Positions 1 through 10,624 of a stretch of 64,000 nucleotides of DNA are shown here, piece by piece. The DNA lies in contig OZ020306.1 of the NCBI GenBank assembly GCA_963971305.1, positions 37,221,512 through 37,285,511 of the forward strand, read 5' to 3'. The stretch is from Arcuatula senhousia. Lineage: Eukaryota > Mollusca > Bivalvia > Mytilida > Mytilidae. Numbering within the stretch: position 1 is the stretch's first letter; each line of letters begins with the position of its first letter. The position numbers were made by a program, and so were the translations under genes. The notes under the pieces are model-generated. The model made no database searches and was not told the DNA's origin. It saw only the letters and a program-made list of their open reading frames with translations.

Positions 1-1
1 G

Positions 2-1453
2 TACACCTACGTAGAGAAATGGGAATGTGACTTTGAGAGGGAGTTGAAAAATGATACAACCATGAGCGACTTTGTCAACTCCTTAGAGATGATCCCACCC
101 TTAGAACCACGAGAAGCCTTTTATGGTGGACGAACAGAAGCCTTTACCTTGTACAAAGAGGCGGAAGAAAATAGTATCAACTACTATGACGTGACATCAC
201 TCTATCCATTTGTAAACAAGACTGGAAAAGTACCCAAAGGACATCCCATCATCATTACGGAAAACTTTGGTGACATCAACGAGTACGAAGGATTGGTGAA
301 ATGTAAAGTTCTACCACCCAGAAACCTATACATTCCTGTTTTACCCAGCAAGATCAATAACAAACTGATGTTCCCACTGTGTCGTACCTGTACGGAAACC
401 TACCAGCAAGAACCTTGTAACCATACTGAAAAAGATAGAGCTATAACGGGAACTTGGGTGACAGATGAACTGAAGAAAGCCTTGGAAAAGGGATATTCCA
501 TCTTAAACATCTACGAAGTATGGCATTTCGAAGAGGTAGAACAGTACGATCCCGGAAGGAAGTCTGGAGGACTCTTCACTGACTACATCAATACATTCTT
601 GAAAATGAAACAAGAAGCTAGTGGCTGGCCAGAGTGGTGCCAATCTGAGGAGGATAAACAGCAATACATCAAGAACTACGAGGAAAAGGAAGGGATACAG
701 TTAGACTATAACAAAATAGAAAAGAACCCCGGCATCAGGTCTTTAGCCAAACTGATGTTGAACAGCTTTTGGGGCAAGTTTGGACAAAGAAACAACATGC
801 AACCGACCACCTACATTACAGAACAAAAGAAATACTTCGACATGTTAACCAGCGATAAAATTGAAGTCACCGGGATCCAGTTTGTTAACGATGAAATGAT
901 GGAATTACGATGGAAATATAAAGAAGAATTCATCGAAACCTCAAAGAAAACGAATGTCGTCATAGCAGCCTATACTACCGCCCAGGCCAGACTCAAACTG
1001 TATTCTTATCTGGAGAATTTGGGACCAAGAACACTGTACTGCGACACGGACTCCATCGTATTTACATCGAAACCAGGAGAATGGAGGCCTAAGCTGGGAG
1101 ACTACTTAGGGGATTTAACAGATGAAGTACCAGGAAATACTATTACAGAGTTTGTTACGGGAGGACCAAAGAACTATGCATACAAACTAGCCATTCCCGA
1201 GAAAGGAGGAAACAGAACTATGTGCAAAGTTCGTGGAATAACACTCAACTTCAAGAACGCTTTAGACATCAACTACGACACCATCAAGGAGATGGTTACC
1301 GTTAACAGAAACGATATCAGGACAGTGAGAGACGATTACAAGATCAAAAGAAGCAATCAAAAACTGTTAACCGTTTCACAAAAGAAAGATTATAGAATTG
1401 TATTTGACAAAAGAGTGATCATGAACGATTTAACCAGACCATATGGATGTTGA
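2..1453 (+). CDS. Protein-primed family B DNA polymerase, C-terminal part (Polinton/adintovirus-like), cut by window edge
   Basis: The frame is open from the first bases of the window, so the start and the exonuclease domain lie outside. Counting from the TTG at 44 as residue 1, polymerase motif A is DVTSLYP (49-55), motif B is KLMLNSFWGKFG (236-247) and motif C is YCDTDS (332-337), with all three acidic/lysine signatures intact. An insertion between A and B carries CRTC and PCNH (about 113-127), a possible zinc knuckle. The family (DNA_pol_B_2) replicates linear, terminal-protein-capped DNA of Polintons/Mavericks, adintoviruses and linear plasmids. The segment seen contains no frameshift or stop, unlike the second PolB at 14-18.7 kb, whose motif sequences are clearly of another lineage. 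No integrase, ATPase or capsid gene follows downstream. Confidence 0.9.
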   Translation, partial: YTYVEKWECDFERELKNDTTMSDFVNSLEMIPPLEPREAFYGGRTEAFTLYKEAEENSINYYDVTSLYPFVNKTGKVPKGHPIIITENFGDINEYEGLVKCKVLPPRNLYIPVLPSKINNKLMFPLCRTCTETYQQEPCNHTEKDRAITGTWVTDELKKALEKGYSILNIYEVWHFEEVEQYDPGRKSGGLFTDYINTFLKMKQEASGWPEWCQSEEDKQQYIKNYEEKEGIQLDYNKIEKNPGIRSLAKLMLNSFWGKFGQRNNMQPTTYITEQKKYFDMLTSDKIEVTGIQFVNDEMMELRWKYKEEFIETSKKTNVVIAAYTTAQARLKLYSYLENLGPRTLYCDTDSIVFTSKPGEWRPKLGDYLGDLTDEVPGNTITEFVTGGPKNYAYKLAIPEKGGNRTMCKVRGITLNFKNALDINYDTIKEMVTVNRNDIRTVRDDYKIKRSNQKLLTVSQKKDYRIVFDKRVIMNDLTRPYGC

Positions 1454-1472
1454 AATTGAAAGATAGAATGTA

Positions 1473-1496
1473 AATAAAACGTAGAATGTTAATAAA
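1473..1496 (+). terminator. Candidate polyadenylation signals after PolB
   Basis: AATAAA occurs at 1473-1478 and again at 1491-1496, 20-43 bases after the PolB stop codon. This spacing is what a compact virus-like transcript would use; function is inferred. Confidence 0.45.
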
Positions 1497-1568
1497 AGTT
1501 GTACCTGATTTTGAGTTTTTATTGAAAACTTAAAGAAAAGAGCTATCAATACAATAACAAAGACAAAC

Positions 1569-2018
1569 AAAGAGCCCATAAAGGGCGAACCAAACAAAAA
1601 AAAACGAAAAGAACCAATTAGAGTTGAGCCATACATGAACAAAACAAGCTCAAAAGACAAAAAAAAATACAAGAGAAAATGAGGAGGGAAATGAGGAAAA
1701 TGAGGGGAATAAGGAAAATGAGGAGGGAAATGAGGAAAATGAGGGAAAATGAGTGAAAATGAGGAGGGAAATGAGGAAAAATGAGGAAAATGAGGAGGGA
1801 AATGAGGAAATGAGGAGGAGGAGGAGGAGGAGGAGGAGGAGGAGAGAAAACAAGGGTAAAACTATACAACAACACATGGAAATGACTAAAACACAAGAGC
1901 CCACAAAAAAAAAGAGACTTAAAAAAACGAAAACAAAAAGAGAAGAAACCAATCAGGAATAATCCATACAAGAGTATCACAACACAGGAGTCCATAAAGG
2001 GCGACACTAGCAAAACAA
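1569..2018. repeat. Diverged direct duplication around a GA-rich tract
   Basis: The block CATAAAGGGCGA appears at 1577 and again at 1993, and both times A-rich sequence with variants of GAACCAAT and CCATACA lies nearby (1610-1640, 1945-1975). This looks like an old ~416-bp direct duplication with the GA minisatellite between. Apparent open frames here on both strands are low-complexity artefacts. Confidence 0.4.
1674..1845. repeat. GA-rich minisatellite and (GAG)n microsatellite
   Basis: Imperfect repeats of GAAAATGAGGAGGGAAATGAG run to about 1811 and pass into an uninterrupted GAG/GGA trinucleotide run (about 1812-1845). The purine/pyrimidine strand asymmetry is complete over ~170 bases, so triplex formation is possible. 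Confidence 0.85.
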
Positions 2019-2020
2019 AT

Positions 2021-2077
2021 GGTTAGGATTAGGGTTAGGGCTAGGGTAAGGATTAGGGTTAGAGTTAGGGTTAGGGT
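2021..2077 (+). repeat. Telomere-like (TTAGGG)n tract, degenerate
   Basis: About nine hexamers of TTAGGG and one-step variants (GTTAGG, GCTAGGG, GTAAGGA, GTTAGAG) follow directly on the GA-rich region. This is an interstitial telomeric-type repeat ~570 bp beyond the PolB stop codon. It may be a scar of break repair or a sequence at the end of the PolB-bearing element. Confidence 0.75.
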
Positions 2078-2406
2078 ACGTTAAAGATAAGAGATTATAA
2101 TACATAATAGAAACTGGTGACGAACTAATATGGGGCGAAAGAAAGGGACGAGTCGCCGTTCCGCATGACTGCACACGACTTTACTGCTAGAGATTTTGGG
2201 TGGGTATTTCAGTACCAAAAATAACAACGATTTAACATGGAGCCTATGGGAATGAACTCGGGGTCATCGGGGTCAAAGTGGTCTAGAGTGACCCGGTATA
2301 CTACTGCTATCAGGAATACAATTTAAACAGAAAGCTAATATTTTTTAAACAACATGTTAACATAGCTGACAAAACATTAAAATTAACAACACATGACGTC
2401 ATTTAT

Positions 2407-2620
2407 AACTGTAAGGACCTGTCAGAGTCCAGAACTGTCAGGGTACAGAACTGTCATGGACTAGAGGAGTTCAAAGCTGTCATGGCCTAGAATAGATCTA
2501 GAAGTGTCAGGGGCTGGAACAGTTTATGAAAGTTCTGCCCCAGAACAGATTTTGACAGTTTTTGTCCTAGGTAAGAACAGTTCTAGAACTGTCAGGAGAG
2601 CCTGACAGTAGAGATGTTAG
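2407..2620. repeat. Irregular repeat of AACTGTCA with palindromes
   Basis: GAACTGTCA, AGCTGTCA and GAAGTGTCA recur every 25-40 bases, mixed with TCTAGA/CCTAG steps. A perfect hairpin CTGTCAGG-AGAG-CCTGACAG sits at 2589-2608. A diverged relative is seen near 56,660-56,800 (AGCTGTCAGGATAG, GAACAGTTTAGGTC). Confidence 0.5.
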
Positions 2621-2819
2621 ACATGTTAGAACAGATCTCAACTGTACAAGACCTAAATCCAATGGTCTGACTTATGTCAAAGAAGGGATTGCTTTTCCTA
2701 GCTAAATGTATAAATCCATCGTCTAGATCTAGAGGAATTTGTTTAAATTCTGTTTTACTGACAGTTCTATCTATGACAGTTTATGCCATTTTACCTCCTG
2801 CAGCTTTTCTACCATCTTA

Positions 2820-3090
2820 TTTCATACAGTGCCTAACCAAATTTTCCTGTCAATCGAGAGGGCCCGCGTCAGCCACACTGGTTCTAAATCCGCCGTTGGT
2901 TCGTGCTACCCCAGCAAAAGGTTGGTCGAAGTCATTATCTGGGTATCAGTTCGGCATAATTTGGTTTTAATTTTCTATGCTTTTCATTATCAAATAGTCT
3001 TTGGCATTTTCAATCTTTTCGGTAAAACGCCTCAGGTGAGTCTTGACAGACAGAACGCGGGTCAGGCATGTCAGGCATATTTATCAATCA
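2820..3090 (+). repeat. Dispersed repeat family DR1, copy 1
   Basis: The order CCTAACCAAATTTTCCT, GGTTGGTCGAAGTCATTATC, GGGTATCAGTTCGG, TTTTCTATGC, CAATCTTTTCGGTAAAACGC and GAGTCTTGACAGACAGAACG recurs at 39,060-39,330 (+), partly at 39,595-39,800 (+) and in reverse at 55,225-55,495 and 55,545-55,700. I recall this GAGTCTT...GACGAAACGCG block as very common in mussel genomes, but its class is unknown to me. Open frames across it are repeat artefacts. Confidence 0.7.
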
Positions 3091-3421
3091 TGGACTTTTA
3101 ACGAGGTCAATACATTATATATGGGCCTGTTAGGCATAAATTGAACGAGGACTTTTATTAAAAGAAAGAACTCATTATTTTTAAATGACAGCAAGAAACG
3201 CAAGCTTTTGTCATGATTTTGAAAAGGGAATGCACCTGCAATCAGAACAAGGAAATGATTTGTTTTTGACCTCCCAAAAGAAACCTTTAAAAAATTTCTA
3301 CTTTCATTTTCGAATGCATAGCCGGCTAGAGAGAAAATAACAAAAACAAATTAGTTTACTGAGGACAAAGTAAATGTAATGACTGCAGGGGATAAAATTG
3401 TTCTGCTGAATTATTCAAGTC

Positions 3422-3525
3422 ATTAATGCACCAAGCTCTAAAAACAGCGTCTATCCGCTCGTGACCTCACGTATAGGTAGCTTTACGGACTATCAGCCGC
3501 TGTTTTCGGAGCTTGATTAATGCAC
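3422..3525. mobile_element. 84-bp palindromic miniature element with 10-bp target duplication
   Basis: The 10-mer ATTAATGCAC is directly repeated at 3422-3431 and 3516-3525. The 84 bases between begin CAAGCTCTAAAAACAGCG and end with the inverted form of CAAGCTCCGAAAACAGCG, so 16 of 18 terminal bases match. A 9-11-bp target duplication is the Mutator (MULE) signature, so a tiny MULE-type MITE is the most likely identity. It has no coding capacity. Confidence 0.7.
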
Positions 3526-3718
3526 CACTTTTTTAGGGAGGGGTCTTGTTTCGCAAAAATTAGAACGCGCTTCTGTCAAAACTTTATATATTATTATATT
3601 AATGCAATAACTATGTTTATTATTTTTAAGACTTAAAATTACACATTTAAAAATGGAATTTAATTTCGATTCCGTGTTATTGGGTGCGGATTTCTGACTA
3701 GCTTTTACGTCTTCTGGT

Positions 3719-4184
3719 TTAAGGGGGTACGTTACTTTGGTCGACCATCTTACAAATTTGCATAATTAATGGTAATACCATGACAGACACATTGAAATAT
3801 TCATTTGAAATAGGGGATTATGGGTCGATTTTCAAGTTATTTCACTTTGAAATTATCGTTTTGGCGGGACATTTATATAGAATAGGAAAAGACCCAATAT
3901 TTTCAAAATTTTGTTATTCGTTATTGATTAAAACAAAAAAAAATTCATTACATATCAACCAAAAACTAACACAAGAAAGTCCAAATCTTTCTCTTAACAA
4001 TGATATATATTGTCATAGGTCATGGACCATCTTTTTCAAGAATTTCCATCAAAGATAAACAAAAGCATTAAAGTTCAACGCTGTTAAAGTAAACTTGAAG
4101 TTACGTTTCAAATCGGGAATGGACGTTTTTCTGTTTCACAGGTAAATCTGATAACGTCGTTTTTAACGTAACGTATCCCCTTAA
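3719..4184. mobile_element. TTAA-flanked MITE (Kolobok/piggyBac-type)
   Basis: TTAA at 3719-3722 and 4181-4184 flanks a 458-bp unit. Its ends are GGGGGTACGTTACTTT and, read from the other side, GGGGATACGTTACGTT. A TTAA target with G-rich inverted ends fits Kolobok or piggyBac; the short ORF inside (3780-4058, +) resembles no transposase I know. Confidence 0.6.
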
Positions 4185-4786
4185 TATTTTTTATTTAAGG
4201 CCCCCTCACACTTAACCGAATTGCATGAAATAAGGGTTGCGATGACCGGCGAATAGTAGTTTTTTAAAAAATAGTTTGTAATCGTTATTGATAGTTAACC
4301 ATAGTTACCCTTCGTTTTCGGTTTCGTAAGCCTTCGGAAGCCTTTGGAACTAACAGTTGCGATTCTTCAAATTCGTCGGTTAATTTTGAACATGTTGAAT
4401 TTAAAATTCGTCTATCATCTGTTTAAAATCGCACCTCTTATTTAATGTACGGTAAGTGTTCGTTTATCATTCTTTTATCATTCGTCATGCATCGTCCTTC
4501 ATCGCGCCGATCTGATCCCGACGAATCAGTACGATGATAAAATATGAAGACTATGATATACTATAACTTCCTATGGATAGCTAATAGATTCATACATAAG
4601 CGAATTGCCAGGCCAATATTGGCTAGATAAAGAAATAAGTTCTGAATCACATGTAAAATTTCAGATCTCTACGCTTTATAGTTTTAAGTTTAAGTGTTCA
4701 CAAGACATTGGACGGACAGACAGAGATGGACGGACGAACAAAGTTAAAAGAAAAGGGCTTGCGCGTTTTCGTTACCCCCTTCTTTT

Positions 4787-6291
4787 TGATTATTTGATTA
4801 CCATTTCGTTGTAGAATTTTGTGAAAAAACGTGATTTTCAGTAAATAATTAATAATTACAAGTGCAAACAAGAGGCTTAATAAGCTATATGCTTAAGCAA
4901 GAAAAAGCTCTTCTCTATCTGCAATAGTTTTGAATCTATAAGCAAGGAAACACTGTTTTTCTCCTTTAAAGGGCCATCAACCCTTTAAGGGATCATCTGC
5001 CAACTTCGACCCAATGAAGACTTTTGTAGAGCTGAATGAACTGAATGTTTGAGCAAGCAACAGCTTTTCTCAATCTGCAATTTTTTTCATTCTATAGGCC
5101 AAAAACACTATTTTTCATCTTTAAGGGGCTGTAACCCCTATAAGGGGTCATCTTACAACTTTAACCCTATGGAAACTTTGTAAAGCTAAATAAGCTAAAC
5201 ATTTAAGCAAGCAACAGCATTTCTCTTTCAGCAAAAGTTTTCATTCTGTAGGCCAAAAACATGCAAAATGTTTTTTTAGGGCCATCACCCCTGTTAGGGG
5301 TCTTCCGAAAACTTGACTCTATGGAGACTTTTGAAGAGCTTAATGAACTGAACATTTAAGCAAGCAACCACCTTTCTTTATCTGCTATAATTTTATAAGC
5401 CAAGAACATGAAAACATGTTAATTTAGGGGTTGCAACCCCTATAAGAGGTCATCTGACAACTTTGACCCTATGAATGCTTTTGTAGAGCTAAATGAGCGG
5501 AACATTTAAGCAAGCACCATCTTTTCTCTATCTGCAATAGTTTTCATTCCATAGGCCAAAAACACTATTTTTCGCCTTTAAGGGACTGTAACCCCTATAA
5601 GGGGTCATCTGACAATTTCGACCCTATGGAGACTTTTCTAGAGCTAAATGAGCTGAACATTTAAACAAGCAACAGCAACAGAAACAGAAAACTGCAATAG
5701 TTTTCATTTTATAGGCCAAAAACACTATTTTTCGGGCTGTAATCCCTTTAAAGGGTCATTTGACAACTTCAACTCTATGGAGACTTTTATAGAGCTAAAT
5801 GGCCTGAACATTTAAGCAAGCAACAGCTTTTCGCTATCTGCAATAGTTTTCATTCTATAAGCCAAAAACATGAAAAAAGTTATTTTTCACCTTTCAGGGA
5901 CTGTAACCCCTATAAGGGATCATCTGACAACTTCGATCAAATGGAGACTTTTGTAGAACTTTAGTTGCTCAAGCAGTAGGGTGCCATCAAATTTCATCTA
6001 TCTCTTATACTTTTTGATTTACAAGCCAAAAACAGTAGTCTGACACCTCTGGTCTATTTTTAGTAACAGCCTCCATGTTTTTATAGGGATCAAAAATCAA
6101 AACACAAGTTTGGTGCAGGACACCCTAAGGTTCATTCATACCAAGTTTCAATAAATTATGTTCAGTAGTTTCAGAGCATAAGATTTTTGAAAAATTGTTA
6201 ACGGACGACAGACGACAGACGAAGACGGACGCCAAGTGATGGCAATAGCTCACCTGGACCAAGTGAGCTAAAAACTAATGATTATTTGATT
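4787..6291 (+). mobile_element. Tandem-repeat insert with 13-bp target duplication and terminal hairpin (bivalve pearl-like)
   Basis: TGATTATTTGATT occurs at 4787-4799 and 6279-6291, flanking a 1,479-bp insert. The body is an array of ~153-bp units. The right end has ACGGACGACAGACGACAGAC, then a perfect 8-bp stem TAGCTCAC/GTGAGCTA (about 6246-6270), then ACTAA just before the duplicated target. Bivalve pearl elements and Helitron-related elements combine a ~160-bp tandem core with a 3' hairpin. CTAA followed by T would fit a Helitron end, but a 13-bp duplication would not, so the class is open. Confidence 0.6.
4870..5990 (+). repeat. Array of about seven ~153-bp tandem units
   Basis: The sub-motif ACATTTAAGCAAGCAACAGC recurs at about 4893, 5050, 5203, 5356, 5506, 5661 and 5811. 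Each unit then holds TCTGCAATAGTTTTCATTCT, GCCAAAAACACTATTTTTC, the near-palindrome GGGGCTGTAACCCCTATAAG, CATCTGACAACTTCGACC and CTATGGAGACTTTTGTAGAG. The spacing is 150-157 bp with 5-15% divergence. It is the core of the insert described above. Confidence 0.9.
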
Positions 6292-6402
6292 CCCAGGTAC
6301 CCCCCCTATGATGACCCTCATTATTATACGCTGCTGTCTTGGGTTCTGGCAGAAAAAAATGTAATAACCTTTTAATAAAATTATGTAAAGCACTTATTTT
6401 CC

Positions 6403-6627
6403 CTAAGCTTTGAAGTCCAATATCATAATATTAGCAGTGTCATCAACACTGGCTGTATCATCTTCCTGCTGCAAGATAGGTGGTGGCGTTGGAGACTTTG
6501 GAGATGCAGGAGGGGATTGTGGCTGTGGCATAATTTCCTGATGCGCCCGATATTTTCGTTCGCCTTCGTTTCGAATCGCACGCCATAGTAAACCGTCGTT
6601 CATTATCTGTTCGTGTTTTCTGGTCAT
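6403..6627 (-). pseudogene. Remnant ORF inside the Harbinger-like element
   Basis: 75 codons start MTRKHEQIMNDGLLWRAIRN and continue into a proline/serine-rich acidic tail. It lies close to and points away from the right terminal repeat. I do not recognise it; by position it may be the tail of the Myb/SANT-like second protein or of the transposase of a Harbinger element. It may equally be chance. Confidence 0.3.
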
Positions 6628-6881
6628 ATCAACTCTTCGCTCATCCTCGGCTATAATTTACTCAATGTAGCCATCCGAAAAATCGTGACCCATCGTAAGT
6701 CATATTTATTCTTCGCTTACTGTTCGTTGATCATAGTTAACAATAGTTAATAATCAGATGATTCGGAGGAAATTTCGCCCCTATTTTGTCAATTTTCCCA
6801 TTCGTTACCCTTCGTCTCACTTTTTTCGGTTAAGTGTGAGGCGGCTTTAAGGCTTTATACTCCCAGCTGGAGATTATAATA

Positions 6882-7451
6882 GCCTTGTTCGATCACCAAC
6901 CATAGTAAAACTTTGGTAGCCTCTCTGCCCATGTCTGGTTTACAAAATGATCGAACTAATTTTAGTAGCAGTCTGATCGATTTAAATGGCCTCATACCGA
7001 TTTTCGACAGAAAATATTCTAATGTATTTTTGAATAAAATTTCAAACTACTATAAAGTGAGTATAAATTTTATTCCTACAATAGAGTGAATAGACACGAA
7101 TATCGCTATTTCTCAATGGTCAGTTTGTTTATTAAAGAAAAAAGTCCTTCGTATATTTCAAAAGCAAAATACTATTTAAGTAGCATATCCTTTTCATAAA
7201 ATTGCAATACTGATCAAATTCAAGTCCATTCTGAATTAACGTCCACAAAAATCATAACCAAATATCAACACCAAATAGCAATCCATGATTTTTTGCTGGT
7301 ATTTGACACCTCCCCATTTACGTCGCCATGTTGCTTCCAGAGGAACCACCACTTTAGAATGGTTGAACCATGGTAGAAAAATAACGTCACTCCGGTCAAA
7401 CTAAAGACAGTTCGATGCAACTATGTTTAAAAGTATCTGATCGAACTAGGC
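6882..7451. mobile_element. Possible MITE with 14-bp inverted ends
   Basis: GCCTTGTTCGATCA at 6882-6895 matches the reverse complement of 7438-7451 (GCCTAGTTCGATCA) in 13 of 14 bases. A further GATCGAAC occurs inside the left end. No clear target duplication is seen. Confidence 0.35.
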
Positions 7452-10020
7452 CATTGTTACAGGAATTCATGACCCTTTTTATTTTTGTGAATTTCATAGA
7501 AACTGTACAAGAATGAAGTACATCTTATGGAGATGAGCATATTTTCAACGTTGCCTTCAAATGTCATTCAGGGGAGATAATTTGATTTTTTTCCAAAATA
7601 GAGTCCATTATGAGGAGGGGGATATCTTCTTGTGAGCGTGCTTTTAGTTTTTTAGTTTAATCGCTATGAAAATGTAGGTTAGATTACTTTTCTGTCGTAA
7701 TTTCATAAACAATGGCTAGTGAACTAATATTGGATTATAAATAAGATATACGATTTTTATGGTGGTTCAGGGAACCTCTGGTTTATAGTGTGAAACATGG
7801 GCCTTGAAATTATAGAGTTGGCCTGGTTGCTCATATTTAAATCTTTCTAGCAAGTAGAACTTTGATGAATTTTGTGTTTGACAAAAAAGATTCGGGCAAC
7901 TGAATCACGTACTTAATCCTATAGAAATAGAATATGTTTTATCATTTGAAAAAAGGATATATGCATTCTGAACTCGGTAATTGTGACATTTGTACTTTTT
8001 ATTAAGTGCATTCCAAATCTTTTTTTATGTAAGAAATATTGAATAACACATTTAAGTTACTAAAGAAATTATATGCATGCATACAATTGAAATGTGCAAC
8101 CTTGGATTTTATGGTGCATTGACTTTGGTATTTTTAGGCCAAGTTACGTATGAACAGGTCAATAAAAATGTGTCATAAATATATACAGAAAATTGGTCTT
8201 ATTTTAAGTTTACCAAAATATTTTATGGACTGTATATTTATCGTTGAAGTATGATAATAGAGAAAATGAATTCTAAATCAGGGACGGACCTGGCGCAAAG
8301 CATGGTCGCCCTTCTTAGTGGAAAAAAGTTTTGGGTGGATCCAGCCGAGCCCCCTTTTTAAAGGAAAGAAAATTAGTTTGATATTAAAGACATTGAAGCA
8401 TGGCCAACGCGGACCCTCTTAGTCAATCAGCAGATTGGCTGCACCCTTCTTTACAAAATTTCTGGATCTTCCACTGTAAATCGAATGAATTTAATATTTG
8501 TAATTACAAATGGCACATATTAACACATTGTTAGATTGGTAATTTTCTTCATTTTCAATAATTTTGGCATAAATAAATTTAAAAGTTTTAATGAAAGCGG
8601 AAATCAGTCTCCCCTTTATAAAAAAGGAGAACACTCCAAATAATATTAACAAAAAGAGCATAAAAACAAAACATACAGGAAGAATTTTTTTATACCCCAT
8701 TACAAAGAAGAAATGTATACTGTTTGTCCATTTTTTCGTCCGTCTACAACATAAGTTTTCAGTTTTCTCAGCAGCTACTTATCACAGTTTTTTTTAAAAA
8801 TCTGATATATAACTTCAGAATGAGTTCTTTTAATGTGAGTATCGATAGTTTCTGTATAGAGTGACTTAATCAATTCAAAGTCAGTTTTCTCAATAACTGT
8901 ATTTCACAGCAATTTGATATTTGGTATGCAACAACATTTTCTTAAGCATATAGATCAAAGGGATGGAAAACATTTACTTTGAGGGTAGCAGGGGTAAAAG
9001 AATGAGCAGTTGTTCACAGATTTCTTGGTTGGCTTTAATCAAAGTATCCACCTTTTTTTCTAATGTATATAATTATTATGTTTTACAAAATGTTATAGTG
9101 TACTGTATTAAAAGATCTAGTGTTTTGCATCTTTGATGAACTATCTCTATACATGGGGGTCTTGATGAGGGTCTTTGTCATGGTTTACGGAAATGATTTC
9201 AAATATCACATTTCAATCGAAATGGGAAAGACTAAATCACTATTCACTGAAAATGTCCTTATCACAGTTCACAGGAAAATAATTCTTTAAAATCGAAATT
9301 CATTCATCAACACCGGATCAAATCTCCATAGTTTATTCTTTTATTGTACAGTCATTAGAACTGGGGAGAGAAGGTACTCTACAGATAATTTACTGTGTTT
9401 TCTGTTGTTGTTCATGTTGTACATTGTATGTTTCAACTATGTATTTATGTTTGTATTGTAAATGTATGCTGTTACACCTAATTGGGACATGTTTGCATTA
9501 ATAAATAAATAAAAAAGTAGTAATGTTTTTATAAATGATTAGTCATATTCAAGCGAGCATCATATTAAAAAAGAAGCAATCATGCATCACAAAAAATAAA
9601 CTACTAGTATAGCCCCCTCGTAAATTAATCAATTTGCTTTGGATTATGCCATTTGAATATGAACTGTTAATGAGTTACCATTTCATTCCTATTTTAAATA
9701 ACCTTTTTGTACTGTCAACATTTAATAGACATGTATTTCATGTCTAAATAAGACATAAAAGGCTCTTGTTACCCCAGTTAAAATAACCTTTGTAAATCAT
9801 ACTTTTAATAACCTTTGTATTGCATATTTCTACCCTAGTTATTACCAAGATATGTTAACAGTGTCTCATAAGTAGTTGTACACTTTCAATTCAGTAATAA
9901 ACCTATTGTTAGCCTTTGATTCAGTTTTGAAATTGTGTTTGTATTATACTGTTTGTTATAAAGGGGATTGAATTTAAAAAAGAATGTATAGCATAACCTA
10001 TACCTATCTCTTCCCAAATA
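7452..10020. other. No gene recognised
   Basis: The stretch is AT-rich with only short chance frames (for example 8491-8797 on both strands). At 8279-8476 the two ends resemble degraded inverted copies of CAGGGGCGGATCCAG, a possible MITE. At about 9394-9513 a TTGTTGTTCATGTTGTACAT tract ending in AATAAATAAATAAA looks like the 3' tail of a non-LTR retroelement. Confidence 0.5.
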
Positions 10021-10022
10021 TA

Positions 10023-10042
10023 TATGTCTGTCTGTCTGTCTT
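10023..10042 (+). repeat. (TGTC)n microsatellite
   Basis: About five TGTC/TCTG repeats, preceded by ATATATATG. Confidence 0.8.
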
Positions 10043-10164
10043 TATCCAGGAAAGATGGGGGATACTTCTTTTATAATCATTTGTATGAATGTGCCGCAAC
10101 ATAGGGTCTGTTTTCAGCTTTTGTGAAGTACTACAGGGTTACTAATCTATTCTGTCTACTAAAA

Positions 10165-10295
10165 CAATAGGGGATGGTTGTGCCCTTTGATCATTTCATT
10201 AGCACATATGCAATTATGTCTGCAGTTTGCTAATTAACCTAATTTGTTAATCCGGAAAACTTATAGCCGTCATCGTTCCGGAATTACCCACCATT
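10165..10295 (-). repeat. Dispersed element DR4, right-end portion in reverse
   Basis: AGGGGATGGTTGTGCCCTTT, TTTCATTAGCACATATGCAA, GTCTGCAGTTTGCTAATTAA and GCCGTCATCGTTCCGGAATT are the reverse complement of 58,440-58,575, at roughly 85-90% identity by eye. With the CGCGAATTCGCGGG piece at 11,465 it forms a reversed copy interrupted by other repeats. Confidence 0.65.
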
Positions 10296-10624
10296 TTTAG
10301 AAATTATTTCCCCTGTTTTCTGACAATTACAAAAAAAAACTACAAAACTTTTCCATTTATTATGCCATATATTAAAAAGATTTTATATAATAGGTTATAT
10401 TGGTAAATTTACTATTAAAATGTATGCAAACAATGTTTTACCGTAAAAAATTGCAGCTTGATAGAAAAATAAAAAACATATTGAAGTTTTTTTCCCTACG
10501 TGTAAAATAGGGCTCAACAATAAAAAAATATCCTCTAAATTACGATTATACCCTGCCGCTGGACATTTTTTTAATGTACAGGTTGGGAAACAAACAATAT
10601 AAGATAACAAGATTTAACACTAAA

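Larger units (their letters stand above)
4195..6849. mobile_element. Harbinger-like DNA transposon, non-autonomous, 2.65 kb
   Basis: The termini are inverted repeats of about 22 bp, sharing CCTCACACTTAACCGAA (left arm 4198-4220, right arm 6825-6846), with one small indel. The trinucleotide TTA is duplicated at 4195-4197 and 6847-6849, the PIF/Harbinger signature (TWA target). Sub-terminal stretches on both sides share ATAGTTAAC-ATAGTTA motifs. Only a 75-codon ORF near the right end remains; no DDE transposase is visible. It is itself interrupted by a tandem-repeat insert (4800-6278). Confidence 0.65.

Noticed and set aside
1618..2013. Pro- and Phe-rich frames over the GA tract
   Set aside because: They are produced by the GA/TC minisatellite; no other coding signs.
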